64,000 nucleotides of DNA from Streptomyces sp. CC53 (GTDB taxonomy: Bacteria > Actinomycetota > Actinomycetes > Streptomycetales > Streptomycetaceae), in contig NZ_MKXB01000145.1 of assembly GCF_001865245.1 (NCBI RefSeq), forward strand, positions 27,217 through 91,216, read 5' to 3'. The notes beneath the pieces are model-generated. The model did no database searches. It was not told where the DNA came from and worked only from the letters and a program-made list of their open reading frames with translations. Shown here one piece after another: positions 17,808 through 25,703 of the stretch (position 1 is the stretch's first letter; the number at the start of each line of letters is the position of its first letter). The position numbers and the translations under genes are program-made.

Positions 17808-17821
17808 GTTTCACGTGAAAC
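17808..17821. promoter_or_regulatory. parS: parS site, ParB-binding 14-bp palindrome
   Basis: GTTTCACGTGAAAC is the exact Streptomyces parS palindrome, 34 bp upstream of the aspS start and between aspS and the SpoIIE-type gene. In Streptomyces these sites cluster around oriC and nucleate ParB for chromosome segregation in aerial hyphae (established). Its presence implies this window is origin-proximal. Confidence 0.93.
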
Positions 17822-17938
17822 AACCCCAGGGTACCGGGCAGCGGGAGATCGGTTTCCGGTATCAGGGAGTCGACTGAGCCGCAGCTCACAGCACCCCCAC
17901 AGTGGCGATTCATCGGTCCATCTTCTTAAAGTGGGGCA

Positions 17939-20098
17939 ATGCGCACCGAGGACGTCCTGGCCGCGGTCCTGACCGGCCTGTGGCGTTGGGACAACGCGAC
18001 CGGCACCGTCACGCTCGACGCGGAGGCCGCCCGGCTGCTGGGGCTGCCCGCGCAGCCGACGGAACTCACCGAGGGCGCGGTCCGCTCCCGCTTCCACCCC
18101 GTCGACTGGAACGAGATCGACGGGATCGTGAACCTGGCCCTCACCGAAGGCACCCTCGCCGAGTCCCGCCTGCGGGTCATGGACGAGAGCGGCCGGGTGG
18201 TGCGAACGGTGCGCACCCGCTGCAAGCCGCTCCTGGACGCGGACGGCTTCCGGCTCGTGGGCACGCTCCAGGAGACCGCGGAGCCGCAGCCCGGCACGGC
18301 GGGGCGGGCCCCGGTGATGGGCGACTGGCGGCGCTCGCGCGAGGCGTTCCTGCTGGACGCGGGCCGGGCCCTGGCGGAGGCCAGGTCGACGGCCGAGGTG
18401 CTGCGGGTGGCGGCGTCGCTGTCGATGCCCGGCTTCTCCCCGGACGGGCTGGCCGTCTTCGGGGTGTCCGGTGACCGGCTGACGATCATCGGGCACCACG
18501 GGCACCACGCCGGCGACGAGGGCCCCTTCGCGGAGATGCCGCTGGACACGGACTATCCGGCGGCGGAGGTCGTGCGCACCGGCCGGGCGATCTACCTGCC
18601 GACGCCGGACGACTACCGGGAGCGGTACCCGGCGACGTGGCCGCTGGCGCAGCGCTTCCGGCGGGAGTCGTGGGCGTTCCTGCCGCTGATCGTGGCGGGC
18701 CGCACGATGGGCGCGTGGATGGCGGCCTTCACGTACCGGGTGGGGTTCACGCCCGACGAGCGGTCGGTGCTGACGACGGTGGCGCGCATGCTGGCGCAGG
18801 CGCTGGCCAGGGCGGGTGTCGCGGAGTCGGAGCGGGAGCTGTCGCTGGGCCTGCAACGGGCGATGATGCCGGTGCTGGGGCCCGCGATCCCCGGTGTCGA
18901 GGTGGCCGCGCGGTACGTGCCGACGGGCGGCGGGCTCCAGGTGGGCGGCGACTGGTACGACATGATCCAGCTGCCGGGCGGCCGGGTCGCGTTCGTCATC
19001 GGCGACGTGCAGGGGCACGACGTGCGGGCGGCGGGCCTGATGGGCCAGCTGCGGATCGCGCTGCGGGCGTACGCGGCGGAGGGGCACCGCCCGGACGCGG
19101 TGCTGTCGCGGGCGTCGCGGTTCCTGTGCGGGATCACGGAGGGCGCGAACGGCGACGGCGGGCCCGGTGGGGACCGCGAGGACGGCGGGGACCGCGAGGA
19201 CGGCGGACCGCGCTTCGCGACCTGCCTGTACCTGGAGGTGGACCCGGCCACGGGCACGGTCGACATCGCGCGGGCGGGCCACCCGGAACCGGCGCTGCGC
19301 ATGGCGGACGGCACGGTCCTGCTCCGGCACACCGACGGCGGGCTGCCGCTCGGCATCGTCCCGGACACGGACTACCCGACGACCCGGCTGGTGCTGGAGG
19401 CCGGCGAGACCCTGATGATCTGCACGGACGGCCTGCTGGAGACCGGCGGGCACGACATGGACACCGGCTGGCTGCGGGTCCGCAAGCTGCTGGAGGAGTA
19501 CGAGCCGGCCTCGGAGTCCCTCGACATACTGGCCGACGCGCTGGTGCACGCGGTGCACGGGCCGGCCTCGCACCACACGACGGGCCCGTTCGCGGACCGC
19601 CGGGAGGACGACATCGCGGTGCTGCTGCTGTCCCGGACTGCGGGACCCGCGTCCCGCGTGTCGGCACCGCGCCGCACGGTGCTGAGCGTGGCGCAGGCGG
19701 AGCCGGAGCGGATCGCGGCGGCCCGGCACCAGCTGCGGGAGCTGCTGCACGACTGGGCGGACGAGGACCAGGTGGACGCGGCCGTCCTGATGGTGTCGGA
19801 GATGGTCACCAACGTCCTGGTGCACACCGACGGGGACGCGCTGCTGGTGGCGGAGGCGACGGGGCTGCACGGGGAGCGGCGGCTGCGCGTGGAGGTCGCG
19901 GACGGCAGCGACGAGCTGCCGCACCGGCGCCGCCCCGGCGAGATGGCGTCCTCGGGCCGCGGCCTCGTCCTGATGGAGATGCTGGCGCACGCGTGGGGCG
20001 TGGACCCGCGGGGCGAGGGCAAGTCCATCTGGTTCGAGCTCTACGAGTCGGGCGCCGGCGCCGGCGGCTTGTCCGTCGAGGTGCCGGATCTTCTGTAG
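17939..20098 (+). CDS. PAS-GAF-SpoIIE phosphatase-HATPase regulator, 719 aa
   Basis: Multi-domain cytoplasmic signalling protein: a PAS-like segment (1-90), a GAF domain (about 125-290), a PP2C/SpoIIE Ser/Thr phosphatase (about 300-560, GGDWYDMIQLPGG and VIGDVQGHDVRAAGLMGQLR) and an RsbW-like HATPase at the end (DAAVLMVSEMVTNVLVH, ASSGRGLVLMEML). Such proteins control partner-switching by dephosphorylating and phosphorylating anti-anti-sigma factors. A short tandem duplication gives GGDREDGGDREDGG near residue 412. Its last 58 bp overlap the convergent permease gene tail to tail. ATG at 17939 follows GTGGGG. Confidence 0.92.
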   Translation: MRTEDVLAAVLTGLWRWDNATGTVTLDAEAARLLGLPAQPTELTEGAVRSRFHPVDWNEIDGIVNLALTEGTLAESRLRVMDESGRVVRTVRTRCKPLLDADGFRLVGTLQETAEPQPGTAGRAPVMGDWRRSREAFLLDAGRALAEARSTAEVLRVAASLSMPGFSPDGLAVFGVSGDRLTIIGHHGHHAGDEGPFAEMPLDTDYPAAEVVRTGRAIYLPTPDDYRERYPATWPLAQRFRRESWAFLPLIVAGRTMGAWMAAFTYRVGFTPDERSVLTTVARMLAQALARAGVAESERELSLGLQRAMMPVLGPAIPGVEVAARYVPTGGGLQVGGDWYDMIQLPGGRVAFVIGDVQGHDVRAAGLMGQLRIALRAYAAEGHRPDAVLSRASRFLCGITEGANGDGGPGGDREDGGDREDGGPRFATCLYLEVDPATGTVDIARAGHPEPALRMADGTVLLRHTDGGLPLGIVPDTDYPTTRLVLEAGETLMICTDGLLETGGHDMDTGWLRVRKLLEEYEPASESLDILADALVHAVHGPASHHTTGPFADRREDDIAVLLLSRTAGPASRVSAPRRTVLSVAQAEPERIAAARHQLRELLHDWADEDQVDAAVLMVSEMVTNVLVHTDGDALLVAEATGLHGERRLRVEVADGSDELPHRRRPGEMASSGRGLVLMEMLAHAWGVDPRGEGKSIWFELYESGAGAGGLSVEVPDLL

Positions 20099-21120
20099 CG
20101 GCTGCGCAGCTCGCCGGCGATGCCGAAGGCGGCCGCGGTGAACGGCACGGCGAGGAGCATGCCGAGGATGCCGGCGACGGACGCGCCCGCGGTGAGGGCG
20201 ACCAGGACGATGGCCGGGTGGATCCGCACGGTGCGGCTCTGGATGACCGGCTGGAGGATGTTGCCCTCCAGCGTCTGCACGGCCAGGACCACGCCCAGGG
20301 TCCACAGCGCGATGGCGAGGCCCCGGTCGGCTAGGGCGACGAGGACGGCGACGGCCCCGGACAAGAAGGCGCCCAGGTACGGGATGTAGGCGCCGACGAA
20401 CACCAGCGCGCCGAGCCCGAAGGCCCCGGGCACCTGGAGGACGAGGAGCCCGACGGTGATGAAGAAGCCGTCGATGAGGGCGACGATCGTCGTGCCGCGC
20501 ATGAAGCCCTCGACGGCCTCGAAGGCGCGGCGGGCCATCGCTTCCAGCGTCTCGGCGCTGTCGCCGGGTGCGAGGTCCCGGAGGGCGGCGAGGACGCGGC
20601 CTGCGTCCCGCAGGAAGAAGAAGAGGAGCAGCATCGCGAGCAGGGCGACGGTCAGCACCTGGCCGAGGAGGCTGATGCCGCTGACGACGCCGGAGGCGGC
20701 GCCGCCGCCGAATCTCCGCAGCAGGTCCCAGCCCTGTGTGATCAGGTCGTCCAGGGTCGTGCCGGGCGCCCCGACCAGCCGGGCCAGGTCGCGCACGGCC
20801 TGGCGCAGCGACTCGATGATCTGGTCGCCGGTGTCGATCAGCGCGGTGACGAGGATGTACCCGGCGCCGCCGAAGACGGCGATCACGGCGGCGCAGGTCA
20901 GCCCTGCGGCGAGGGACCGCTGGACGTGCCAGTCGACGAGCCGCCGGTAGACGGGCCGCAGGAGGGCGGCACCGAGCACGGCGAGCAGGATGGCGGTGAG
21001 GGCGGTCTGGAAGGTGACGCACAGCCAGATGACGACGTAGGCCACGGCCGTCACGAGCAGCACGACGACACACCAGGCGGCGAGGCGCCGCACGGGTTCG
21101 GGCAGCGGTGACAGAGGCAC
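20041..21120 (-). CDS. AI-2E family transporter, 359 aa
   Basis: Polytopic membrane protein of the AI-2 exporter-like (PerM/TqsA) family. It has two N-terminal helices (WCVVVLLVTAVAYVVIWL, LTAILLAVLGAALL), a large extracellular-type loop (DQIIESLRQAVRDLARL) and five C-terminal helices including the family GAYIPYLGAFLSG motif. Substrate is unknown; relatives export signals or Na+. The GTG at 21120 has GGAG nine bases upstream; an in-frame GTG at 21138 is possible but has poor spacing. Convergent 58-bp overlap with the SpoIIE-type gene. Confidence 0.88.
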   Translation of the reverse strand: MPLSPLPEPVRRLAAWCVVVLLVTAVAYVVIWLCVTFQTALTAILLAVLGAALLRPVYRRLVDWHVQRSLAAGLTCAAVIAVFGGAGYILVTALIDTGDQIIESLRQAVRDLARLVGAPGTTLDDLITQGWDLLRRFGGGAASGVVSGISLLGQVLTVALLAMLLLFFFLRDAGRVLAALRDLAPGDSAETLEAMARRAFEAVEGFMRGTTIVALIDGFFITVGLLVLQVPGAFGLGALVFVGAYIPYLGAFLSGAVAVLVALADRGLAIALWTLGVVLAVQTLEGNILQPVIQSRTVRIHPAIVLVALTAGASVAGILGMLLAVPFTAAAFGIAGELRSRYRRSGTSTDKPPAPAPDS

Positions 21121-21245
21121 CCCACCACTCCACCACACCCCTCGGGCGGGCGCCCGCCGGGGGCCCGCCGGGATGACGCGCCGTCAGTCGTGCGGCGCCG
21201 CGGGGACCGCCGCCGAACGAGCAGCGGTCCCCGGGGCTTCGAGGC

Positions 21246-21268
21246 GCGGGCCGCAGGAAGCGGCCCGC
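21246..21268 (-). terminator. Terminator hairpin downstream of the pirin gene
   Basis: Perfect 9-bp stem GCGGGCCGC / GCGGCCCGC with a five-base AGGAA loop, 164 bp past the pirin stop and upstream of the AI-2E gene. It would separate the two same-strand units. Confidence 0.6.
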
Positions 21269-21431
21269 CCGGAGCGGCCCGCCGGGGCCCCGTCCCCCGG
21301 GGCGGGCGAGAGGGGGAGCAGTCGGACGCAAGAGGCTTCACGGCCGTCGGCCCCGTCCGCCGGTGACCGGAGGGCGGGGCCGACCGGGCGGAGCCACCGG
21401 CGAGCCGGGGAACCGTCCCTCGGGCGAGGGC

Positions 21432-22403
21432 CTACAGCCCGCCCTCGGTCATGCCGTGCACGGCGGGGATGGTCCCCAGGCGGCCCGCCTGGAAGTCATC
21501 GAACGCCTGCACGAGCTCCTCCCGGGTGTTCATGACGAACGGCCCGTAGTGCGCCACGGGCTCCCGGATGGGCTCGCCGCCGAGCAGGACGACCTCCAGG
21601 TCCGGCGTGTGCCCGTCCTGCTGTTCGTCGGCGCGGACGGTCAGCGAGCCGCCCGCGCCGAAGACGGCGGTCTGCCCGGATTGGACGGGGCGCCGCTCGG
21701 CGCCGACCGCGCCGCGGCCCGCGAGGACGTACGCGAGCCCGTTGAAGTCCTCGCGCCACGGCAGCGTGACCTCGGCGCCCGGCGCCAGGGTCGCGTGGAC
21801 CATCGTGATCGGCGTGTGCGTGATGCCGGGGCCCTGGTGGCCGTCCAGCTCGCCCGCGATGACGCGCAGCAGGGCGCCGCCGTCGGAGGAGGTGAGCAGC
21901 TGGACCTGGCCGCCGCGGATGTCCTGGTAGCGCGGCGGCATCATCTTGTCCTTGGCCGGCAGGTTCACCCACAGCTGGAGGCCGTGGAAGAGGCCGCCCG
22001 ACACCACGAGGTGCTCCGGCGGAGCCTCGATGTGCAGGAGGCCCGCGCCCGCGGTCATCCACTGGGTGTCGCCGTTGGTGATGGTGCCGCCGCCGCCGTT
22101 GGAGTCCTGGTGGTCGAAGACGCCGTCGATGATGTAGGTGACGGTCTCGAAGCCGCGGTGCGGGTGCCAGGGCGTGCCCTTCGGCTCCCCGGGCTGGTAC
22201 TCCACCTCGCCCATCTGGTCCATCATGATGAACGGGTCAAGGTGGCGGTAGTGGATGCCGGCGAAGGCGCGCCGCACGGGGAAGCCCTCGCCTTCGAGGC
22301 CGGCGGGCGCGGTGGTGACGGCCAGCACCTTGCGGGCCGGCGCGTCGAGGGGCGCGGCGACGCGCGGCAGGGTGAGCGGGTTCTCGACGGTTACGGCAGG
22401 CAT
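21432..22403 (-). CDS. Pirin family protein, 323 aa
   Basis: Bicupin of the pirin family. The N-terminal cupin carries the metal-site motif HPHRGFETVTYIIDGVFDHQDS together with GLLHIEAPPEH. The C-terminal pirin_C domain spans about 190-300 (DGHTPDLEVVLLGGEPIREPVAHYGPFVMNT is split here for length; key parts are GGEPIREPV and HYGPFVMNT). Bacterial pirins act as quercetinases or modulate pyruvate metabolism; which applies is unknown. ATG at 22403 has GGAGG six bases upstream. A MarR-type operator-like sequence lies about 40 bp upstream. Confidence 0.93.
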   Translation of the reverse strand: MPAVTVENPLTLPRVAAPLDAPARKVLAVTTAPAGLEGEGFPVRRAFAGIHYRHLDPFIMMDQMGEVEYQPGEPKGTPWHPHRGFETVTYIIDGVFDHQDSNGGGGTITNGDTQWMTAGAGLLHIEAPPEHLVVSGGLFHGLQLWVNLPAKDKMMPPRYQDIRGGQVQLLTSSDGGALLRVIAGELDGHQGPGITHTPITMVHATLAPGAEVTLPWREDFNGLAYVLAGRGAVGAERRPVQSGQTAVFGAGGSLTVRADEQQDGHTPDLEVVLLGGEPIREPVAHYGPFVMNTREELVQAFDDFQAGRLGTIPAVHGMTEGGL

Positions 22404-22440
22404 GCGGACCTCCAGGGCCGGTAGTGCATGGGTCCAGTTT

Positions 22441-22456
22441 AGTTGAAAGCTGAACT
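22441..22456. promoter_or_regulatory. Possible operator upstream of the pirin gene
   Basis: AGTTGAAAGCTGAACT has inverted AGTT/AACT ends around an imperfect centre and is far more A/T-rich than its surroundings. It begins 38 bp before the pirin start codon. MarR-type repressors bind comparable elements ahead of pirin genes in other bacteria; this link is inference. Confidence 0.35.
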
Positions 22457-22473
22457 TCCTGCCTAGGGGAACG

Positions 22474-22577
22474 CCCTGCCAGCCGCCGCCATTCCCGCCC
22501 TGCCAGCCGCCGCCATTCCCGCCCTGCCAGCCGCCGCCATTCCCGCGCCGGCAGCCGCCGCCATTCCCGCGCCGGCA
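22474..22577. repeat. 24-bp tandem repeat, four copies plus a partial one
   Basis: Three identical 24-bp units (CCCTGCCAGCCGCCGCCATT plus CCCG) at 22474-22497, 22498-22521 and 22522-22545 are followed by a variant unit at 22546-22569 and the start of a fifth. On the minus strand the unit would encode a Gly/Asn/Trp/Gln-rich octapeptide, but the frame has no credible gene around it. Length may vary between strains. Confidence 0.85.
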
Positions 22578-23024
22578 CCGCACCGGGACCCGTGGCCGCA
22601 GACACCGTCGGCGACGCCGCCGGGAAGGGCGCCCGCCGCGAGCCGCACGGGCCGCACCACACCGGTCACCCCGACCGCGGGCGACCGCCACGGGACGGCG
22701 CGGGCTGCCGGGCTACGGGCGCTCCGGACGCAGCCCCGGCCGCACGGGCGGCGAAGGGCTGCCGGAGCCGTACGGGCCGTGCAGTCGGCGACCGGCCACC
22801 CGGAGGCGTACGGGCGCCGCGCATCCGCCGTGGACCGCCGCCCCGGCCGCCCTGGCCGGCGACCGCGCCGGGCCGTGCGGTCCGGAGACACCCCCCGCGT
22901 CCGCGCGGGCCGCGGCCGGGCTCGTGCCCCACCCGGCAGGAACGGCCCGGTGTGCGCGCACCGCGCGCCCGTCGGCGGCCCACCCGGACGAAAACCGGTG
23001 GGCCCGGTGGGAACGGTCCCGCTG
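22578..23024. other. Intergenic stretch without a supported gene
   Basis: About 450 bp of very GC-rich sequence between the tandem repeat and the small membrane-protein gene. Open frames on both strands are Arg/Pro/Gly-rich composition artefacts without ribosome sites. I see no RNA gene or clear hairpin. Confidence 0.5.
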
Positions 23025-23228
23025 TCAGCGGGCCGGCCGCGTGCGGAGCCGCCGCACGTCCCGTACGAGCGCGTACACAGCGCCGAGGAAGACCGAGGCT
23101 CCCCCCACGGGCCAGAGGACCGACGCCCCGGCGCGGTACTCACCGGCGGAGACAACGAGCAGCAGCCCCGCGGCAAGGACGCCGAAGGCCGAGATCCAGG
23201 CGCTGACGCGCTGGGCCAGGTGAGTCAC
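23025..23228 (-). CDS. Small membrane protein, 67 aa
   Basis: Short protein with two hydrophobic helices (ISAFGVLAAGLLLVVSAGE and VGGASVFLGAVYALV) and a basic C-terminus (RDVRRLRTRPAR), suggesting an inner-membrane hairpin with cytoplasmic ends. GTG at 23228 is the only start that gives a sensible N-terminus (VTHLAQRVSAW), but its ribosome site is weak. It follows the SseB gene by 58 bp on the same strand. Function unknown. Confidence 0.6.
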   Translation of the reverse strand: MTHLAQRVSAWISAFGVLAAGLLLVVSAGEYRAGASVLWPVGGASVFLGAVYALVRDVRRLRTRPAR

Positions 23229-23286
23229 CCGGACATCATGCACGGCGGGCCGGGGCCGTGGACGTGAGGCGAAGGAAGCGGCAGTC

Positions 23287-23739
23287 CTAGCCGTACATCC
23301 GGCGCATCGCGAAGTCGACCATCTCCTCCACGGCCTTCGCGTCCACCACGATCCGGTGCTCGCCCTCCATGTCGAGGACGAAGCCGTACCCGGTGGGCAG
23401 CAGGTCGAGCACCTCGGCACCGGTGATCACGAAGTACTTGGACTCCTTGCCCGCGTACCGCCTGAGCTGCTTCAGCGTGGAGAACATCGGGATGACCGGC
23501 TGCTGCGTGTTGTGCAGCGCGAGGAAGCCCGGGTTGTCGCCGCGCGGGCAGTACACCTTGGAGGTGGCGAAGATCTGCTGGAAGTCCTCGGACGAGAGCG
23601 ACCCGGTCGTGAAGGCCCGCACCGCGTCCGCGAGCGACGGCGGCGACGGCTCCGGATACAGCGGCGGCTGCTGGCCGTACCCCTGCTGGTGCGGCGGGGC
23701 GTACTGCTGGGCACCCGGGTTCTGCTCGTAGCCGTACAT
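23287..23739 (-). CDS. SseB-family protein, 150 aa
   Basis: Proline/glutamine/tyrosine-rich N-terminus (YEQNPGAQQYAPPHQQGYGQ) followed by an SseB domain at about 45-145 (VYCPRGDNPGFLALHNTQ, STLKQLRRYAGKESKYFVI, PTGYGFVLDMEGEHRIVVD). In enterobacteria SseB-type domains enhance serine-sensitivity or bind partners; in Streptomyces the role is unknown. No clear ribosome site precedes ATG 23739, so the mRNA may be leaderless. Divergent from the DUF2785 gene. Confidence 0.85.
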   Translation of the reverse strand: MYGYEQNPGAQQYAPPHQQGYGQQPPLYPEPSPPSLADAVRAFTTGSLSSEDFQQIFATSKVYCPRGDNPGFLALHNTQQPVIPMFSTLKQLRRYAGKESKYFVITGAEVLDLLPTGYGFVLDMEGEHRIVVDAKAVEEMVDFAMRRMYG

Positions 23740-23837
23740 GCACGCAAGGGTACTGAGTGCGCCGCCGCCCCCGTGACCGCGCCCGGGAATCCCGAAAAGC
23801 CTTTGCCCGCCGAGCCGTCGGCGCCGAAGCTCCCCGC

Positions 23838-24668
23838 ATGACGACGATCGACGGCGCCCGGGTCGACCCGGCCCGCTGGCAGCGGGTGTACGAGAACGAC
23901 TGCGCCGTACCGGCCGGCGCGGACCTGCCGGCCCTGGTGGACGAACTCGCCGGGGCCCTGCGCGACCCGGCCCCCGAGGTCCGCGACGGCTACCCGTACA
24001 TGGTGCTGCGCACCTGGATCGAGCGGGACGTGGTCGACGGGCCGCTGCGGGTCCGGCTCGGCACCGTGATGGCCGACCGCTTCGAGGACCCCGAGGTCCA
24101 GGCCAGGGCCTTCGCACCGCTCGTCCTCGACATGATCGTCCGCCGGGGCGACCTCGATCCCGCCTGGACCGCCGCCTTCCGCCGCTGGTACCCGGCGGAG
24201 GAGGACCTGCGCGGCCACGACCCCGAGGTGGGCTGACTGCACGCCGTCGCCCACGGGGCGGACCTCCTCGGCGCGCTCGGCCTGCACCCCGAAGTGCCTC
24301 CCGCCGACATGCCGGCCCTCGCGGCGGCCCGCCTCCTGTCCCCCACGGACGAGCTCTTCGCGCAGCAGGAGGACGACCGCCTCGCCCAGGCCGTGGCCCG
24401 CTGCCTGACCCGCCCCGACCTCACCGAGGCGGAGGCCACCGGCTGGCTCGACCCCCTGGGCGCCCACTTCGCCGCGGGCCGGCCGCCCGGTGTGCCCACC
24501 ACCCCCGCGCACACCTCCAACGCCCTGCGCACCCTGCGCATGCTGTACCTCCTGGCCGACCTCGGGGTCCGCCTCCACCGCGGCGGCCCCCGGGTGCCGC
24601 TCCACTACGCGGGGGCCGTCAAGCGCCGGCTGGCGGAGGTGCTGGAGCCCGCCTTCCAGGCGTACTAG
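23838..24668 (+). pseudogene. DUF2785 gene interrupted by one in-frame TGA
   Basis: One reading frame of 277 codons runs from ATG 23838 to TAG 24668 with a single TGA at 24234-24236. The first part ends DLRGHDPEVG and the second resumes LHAVAHGADLLGALG, which together give the DUF2785 core with tryptophan expected at the stop (GW-LHAVAHGAD). A TGG to TGA change explains it. The downstream half has no good restart before ATG 24294. Either the gene is dead, or the base is a consensus error; stop readthrough is a remote option. Family function is unknown. Confidence 0.85.
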
Positions 24669-24989
24669 GACCCCGCGGGCACGCGCACGGCGGTGAGCTG
24701 CCACCTGCCCGCGCACCCCACCGCACCGCCTCCCTGCGGCCGCGCACGCGCCACCCGCGCCCGGCCGGGTCCGGCGGTCCCGTCCCCGCGCGCACGAAGA
24801 CGCCAGGTCCGGCCGGCCGCGCCGTCGCGAAGACCATGCGGGCCCCGCCCCTGCGGGCAGGAGACGGCGGGGCGGGGGGACACAACAGCATCCCTCCGAC
24901 GCACCCGGCACGGGCGGGCCCGGCGGGCGAAGCCCCGGTTGAGCCGTCATCGAGCCGACCCTGCGACCGGGCCGCGCCCTCCCGCCCCG
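24669..24989. other. Intergenic stretch without a supported gene
   Basis: About 320 bp between the DUF2785 remnant and the convergent TetR gene. It is C- and G-rich with no ribosome-site-led frame and no long perfect hairpin that I can find. Confidence 0.5.
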
Positions 24990-25613
24990 TCAGCCTCCGC
25001 AGCCCCGCAGCCGCGCGGCCAGGCCGTCGACGTAACTGCGGTGCACGGCGACCAGGTCGACCCGCTCGGGGTCCAGCAGCCACAGCAGGTGGACGCCCTC
25101 CAGGAACGCGGCCGTCTCCGCGGCCAGCACCTCCGGGTCCAGTCCGGCAGGGACGGAGCCGTCGGCCGCGGCCCGCGCGAACAGGGCGGACAGGTGCGCC
25201 CGCAGGACCCGGCCGCGGTCCCGGAACCACGTGTGCAGCGCCGAGCCCGGCTCCAGGTTCTCCGCGGTGAGCGTGGTGTGCAGGGCGGCCAGGTCCCGTT
25301 CCGTCGCGGCCGTGTGCTCGGCGTCCCGTACGAGCCAGTCAAGGGCCTCGTCCAGGGTCGGTTCCGCGCCCTCGGGCACGGACAGCCGCTCCAGGGCCCG
25401 CCGGTCGGCCTCCTCCAGGACGGCCTGGACGAGGCCGTCCTTGCTGCCGAAGTGGTGGATCACCGCGGACGGCGTGGCCCCGGCCCGCTCGGCGACGGCC
25501 GCCACGCCGGTGCCCCGCACCCCCTGCCGCGCGAACAACTCGATCGCGGCGTCGACCATGGCCCTGCGCCGCTCCACGCCCCGCTTCTGCACCTGCCCCT
25601 TGACCCCGGCCAT
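24990..25613 (-). CDS. TetR/AcrR family regulator, 207 aa
   Basis: N-terminal TetR HTH at about 15-60 (AMVDAAIELFARQGVRGTGV, AVAERAGATPSAVIHHFGSK) and a helical ligand domain to the end (TAENLEPGSALHTWFRDRG). The ATG at 25613 gives a normal length; the longer frame is rejected. It is divergent from an alpha/beta hydrolase gene with 90 bp between starts, the classic arrangement of a repressor with its target. Two perfect palindromes lie in the gap. Confidence 0.92.
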   Translation of the reverse strand: MAGVKGQVQKRGVERRRAMVDAAIELFARQGVRGTGVAAVAERAGATPSAVIHHFGSKDGLVQAVLEEADRRALERLSVPEGAEPTLDEALDWLVRDAEHTAATERDLAALHTTLTAENLEPGSALHTWFRDRGRVLRAHLSALFARAAADGSVPAGLDPEVLAAETAAFLEGVHLLWLLDPERVDLVAVHRSYVDGLAARLRGCGG

Positions 25614-25647
25614 GGGGATCAGGGTGCCCGGCGGGCGCCCCCGCGTC

Positions 25648-25683
25648 CAACCGGTTGCCCGGGACAAAGGAGGTGCGCGCACC
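25648..25683. promoter_or_regulatory. Two perfect palindromes, candidate TetR operators
   Basis: CAACCGGTTG (25648-25657) and GGTGCGCGCACC (25672-25683) both read the same on the two strands and lie between the divergent TetR and hydrolase genes, 20 bp from the hydrolase start. Either or both could be the repressor's binding site. Confidence 0.5.
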
Positions 25684-25703
25684 GCACCGAGCCATTATCT
25701 TGA

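Noticed and set aside
17780-21331. Minus-strand frame of nearly 1200 codons across the SpoIIE-type and AI-2E genes
   Set aside because: It is Arg/Pro/His-rich without domains and overlaps two clear genes.
22474-22577. Possible CRISPR array from evenly spaced 24-bp repeats
   Set aside because: The units are contiguous without spacers, and no cas genes occur.
24236-24236. TGA as a selenocysteine codon in DUF2785
   Set aside because: The family has tryptophan here, no SECIS-like hairpin is evident just downstream, and simple TGG to TGA mutation explains it.
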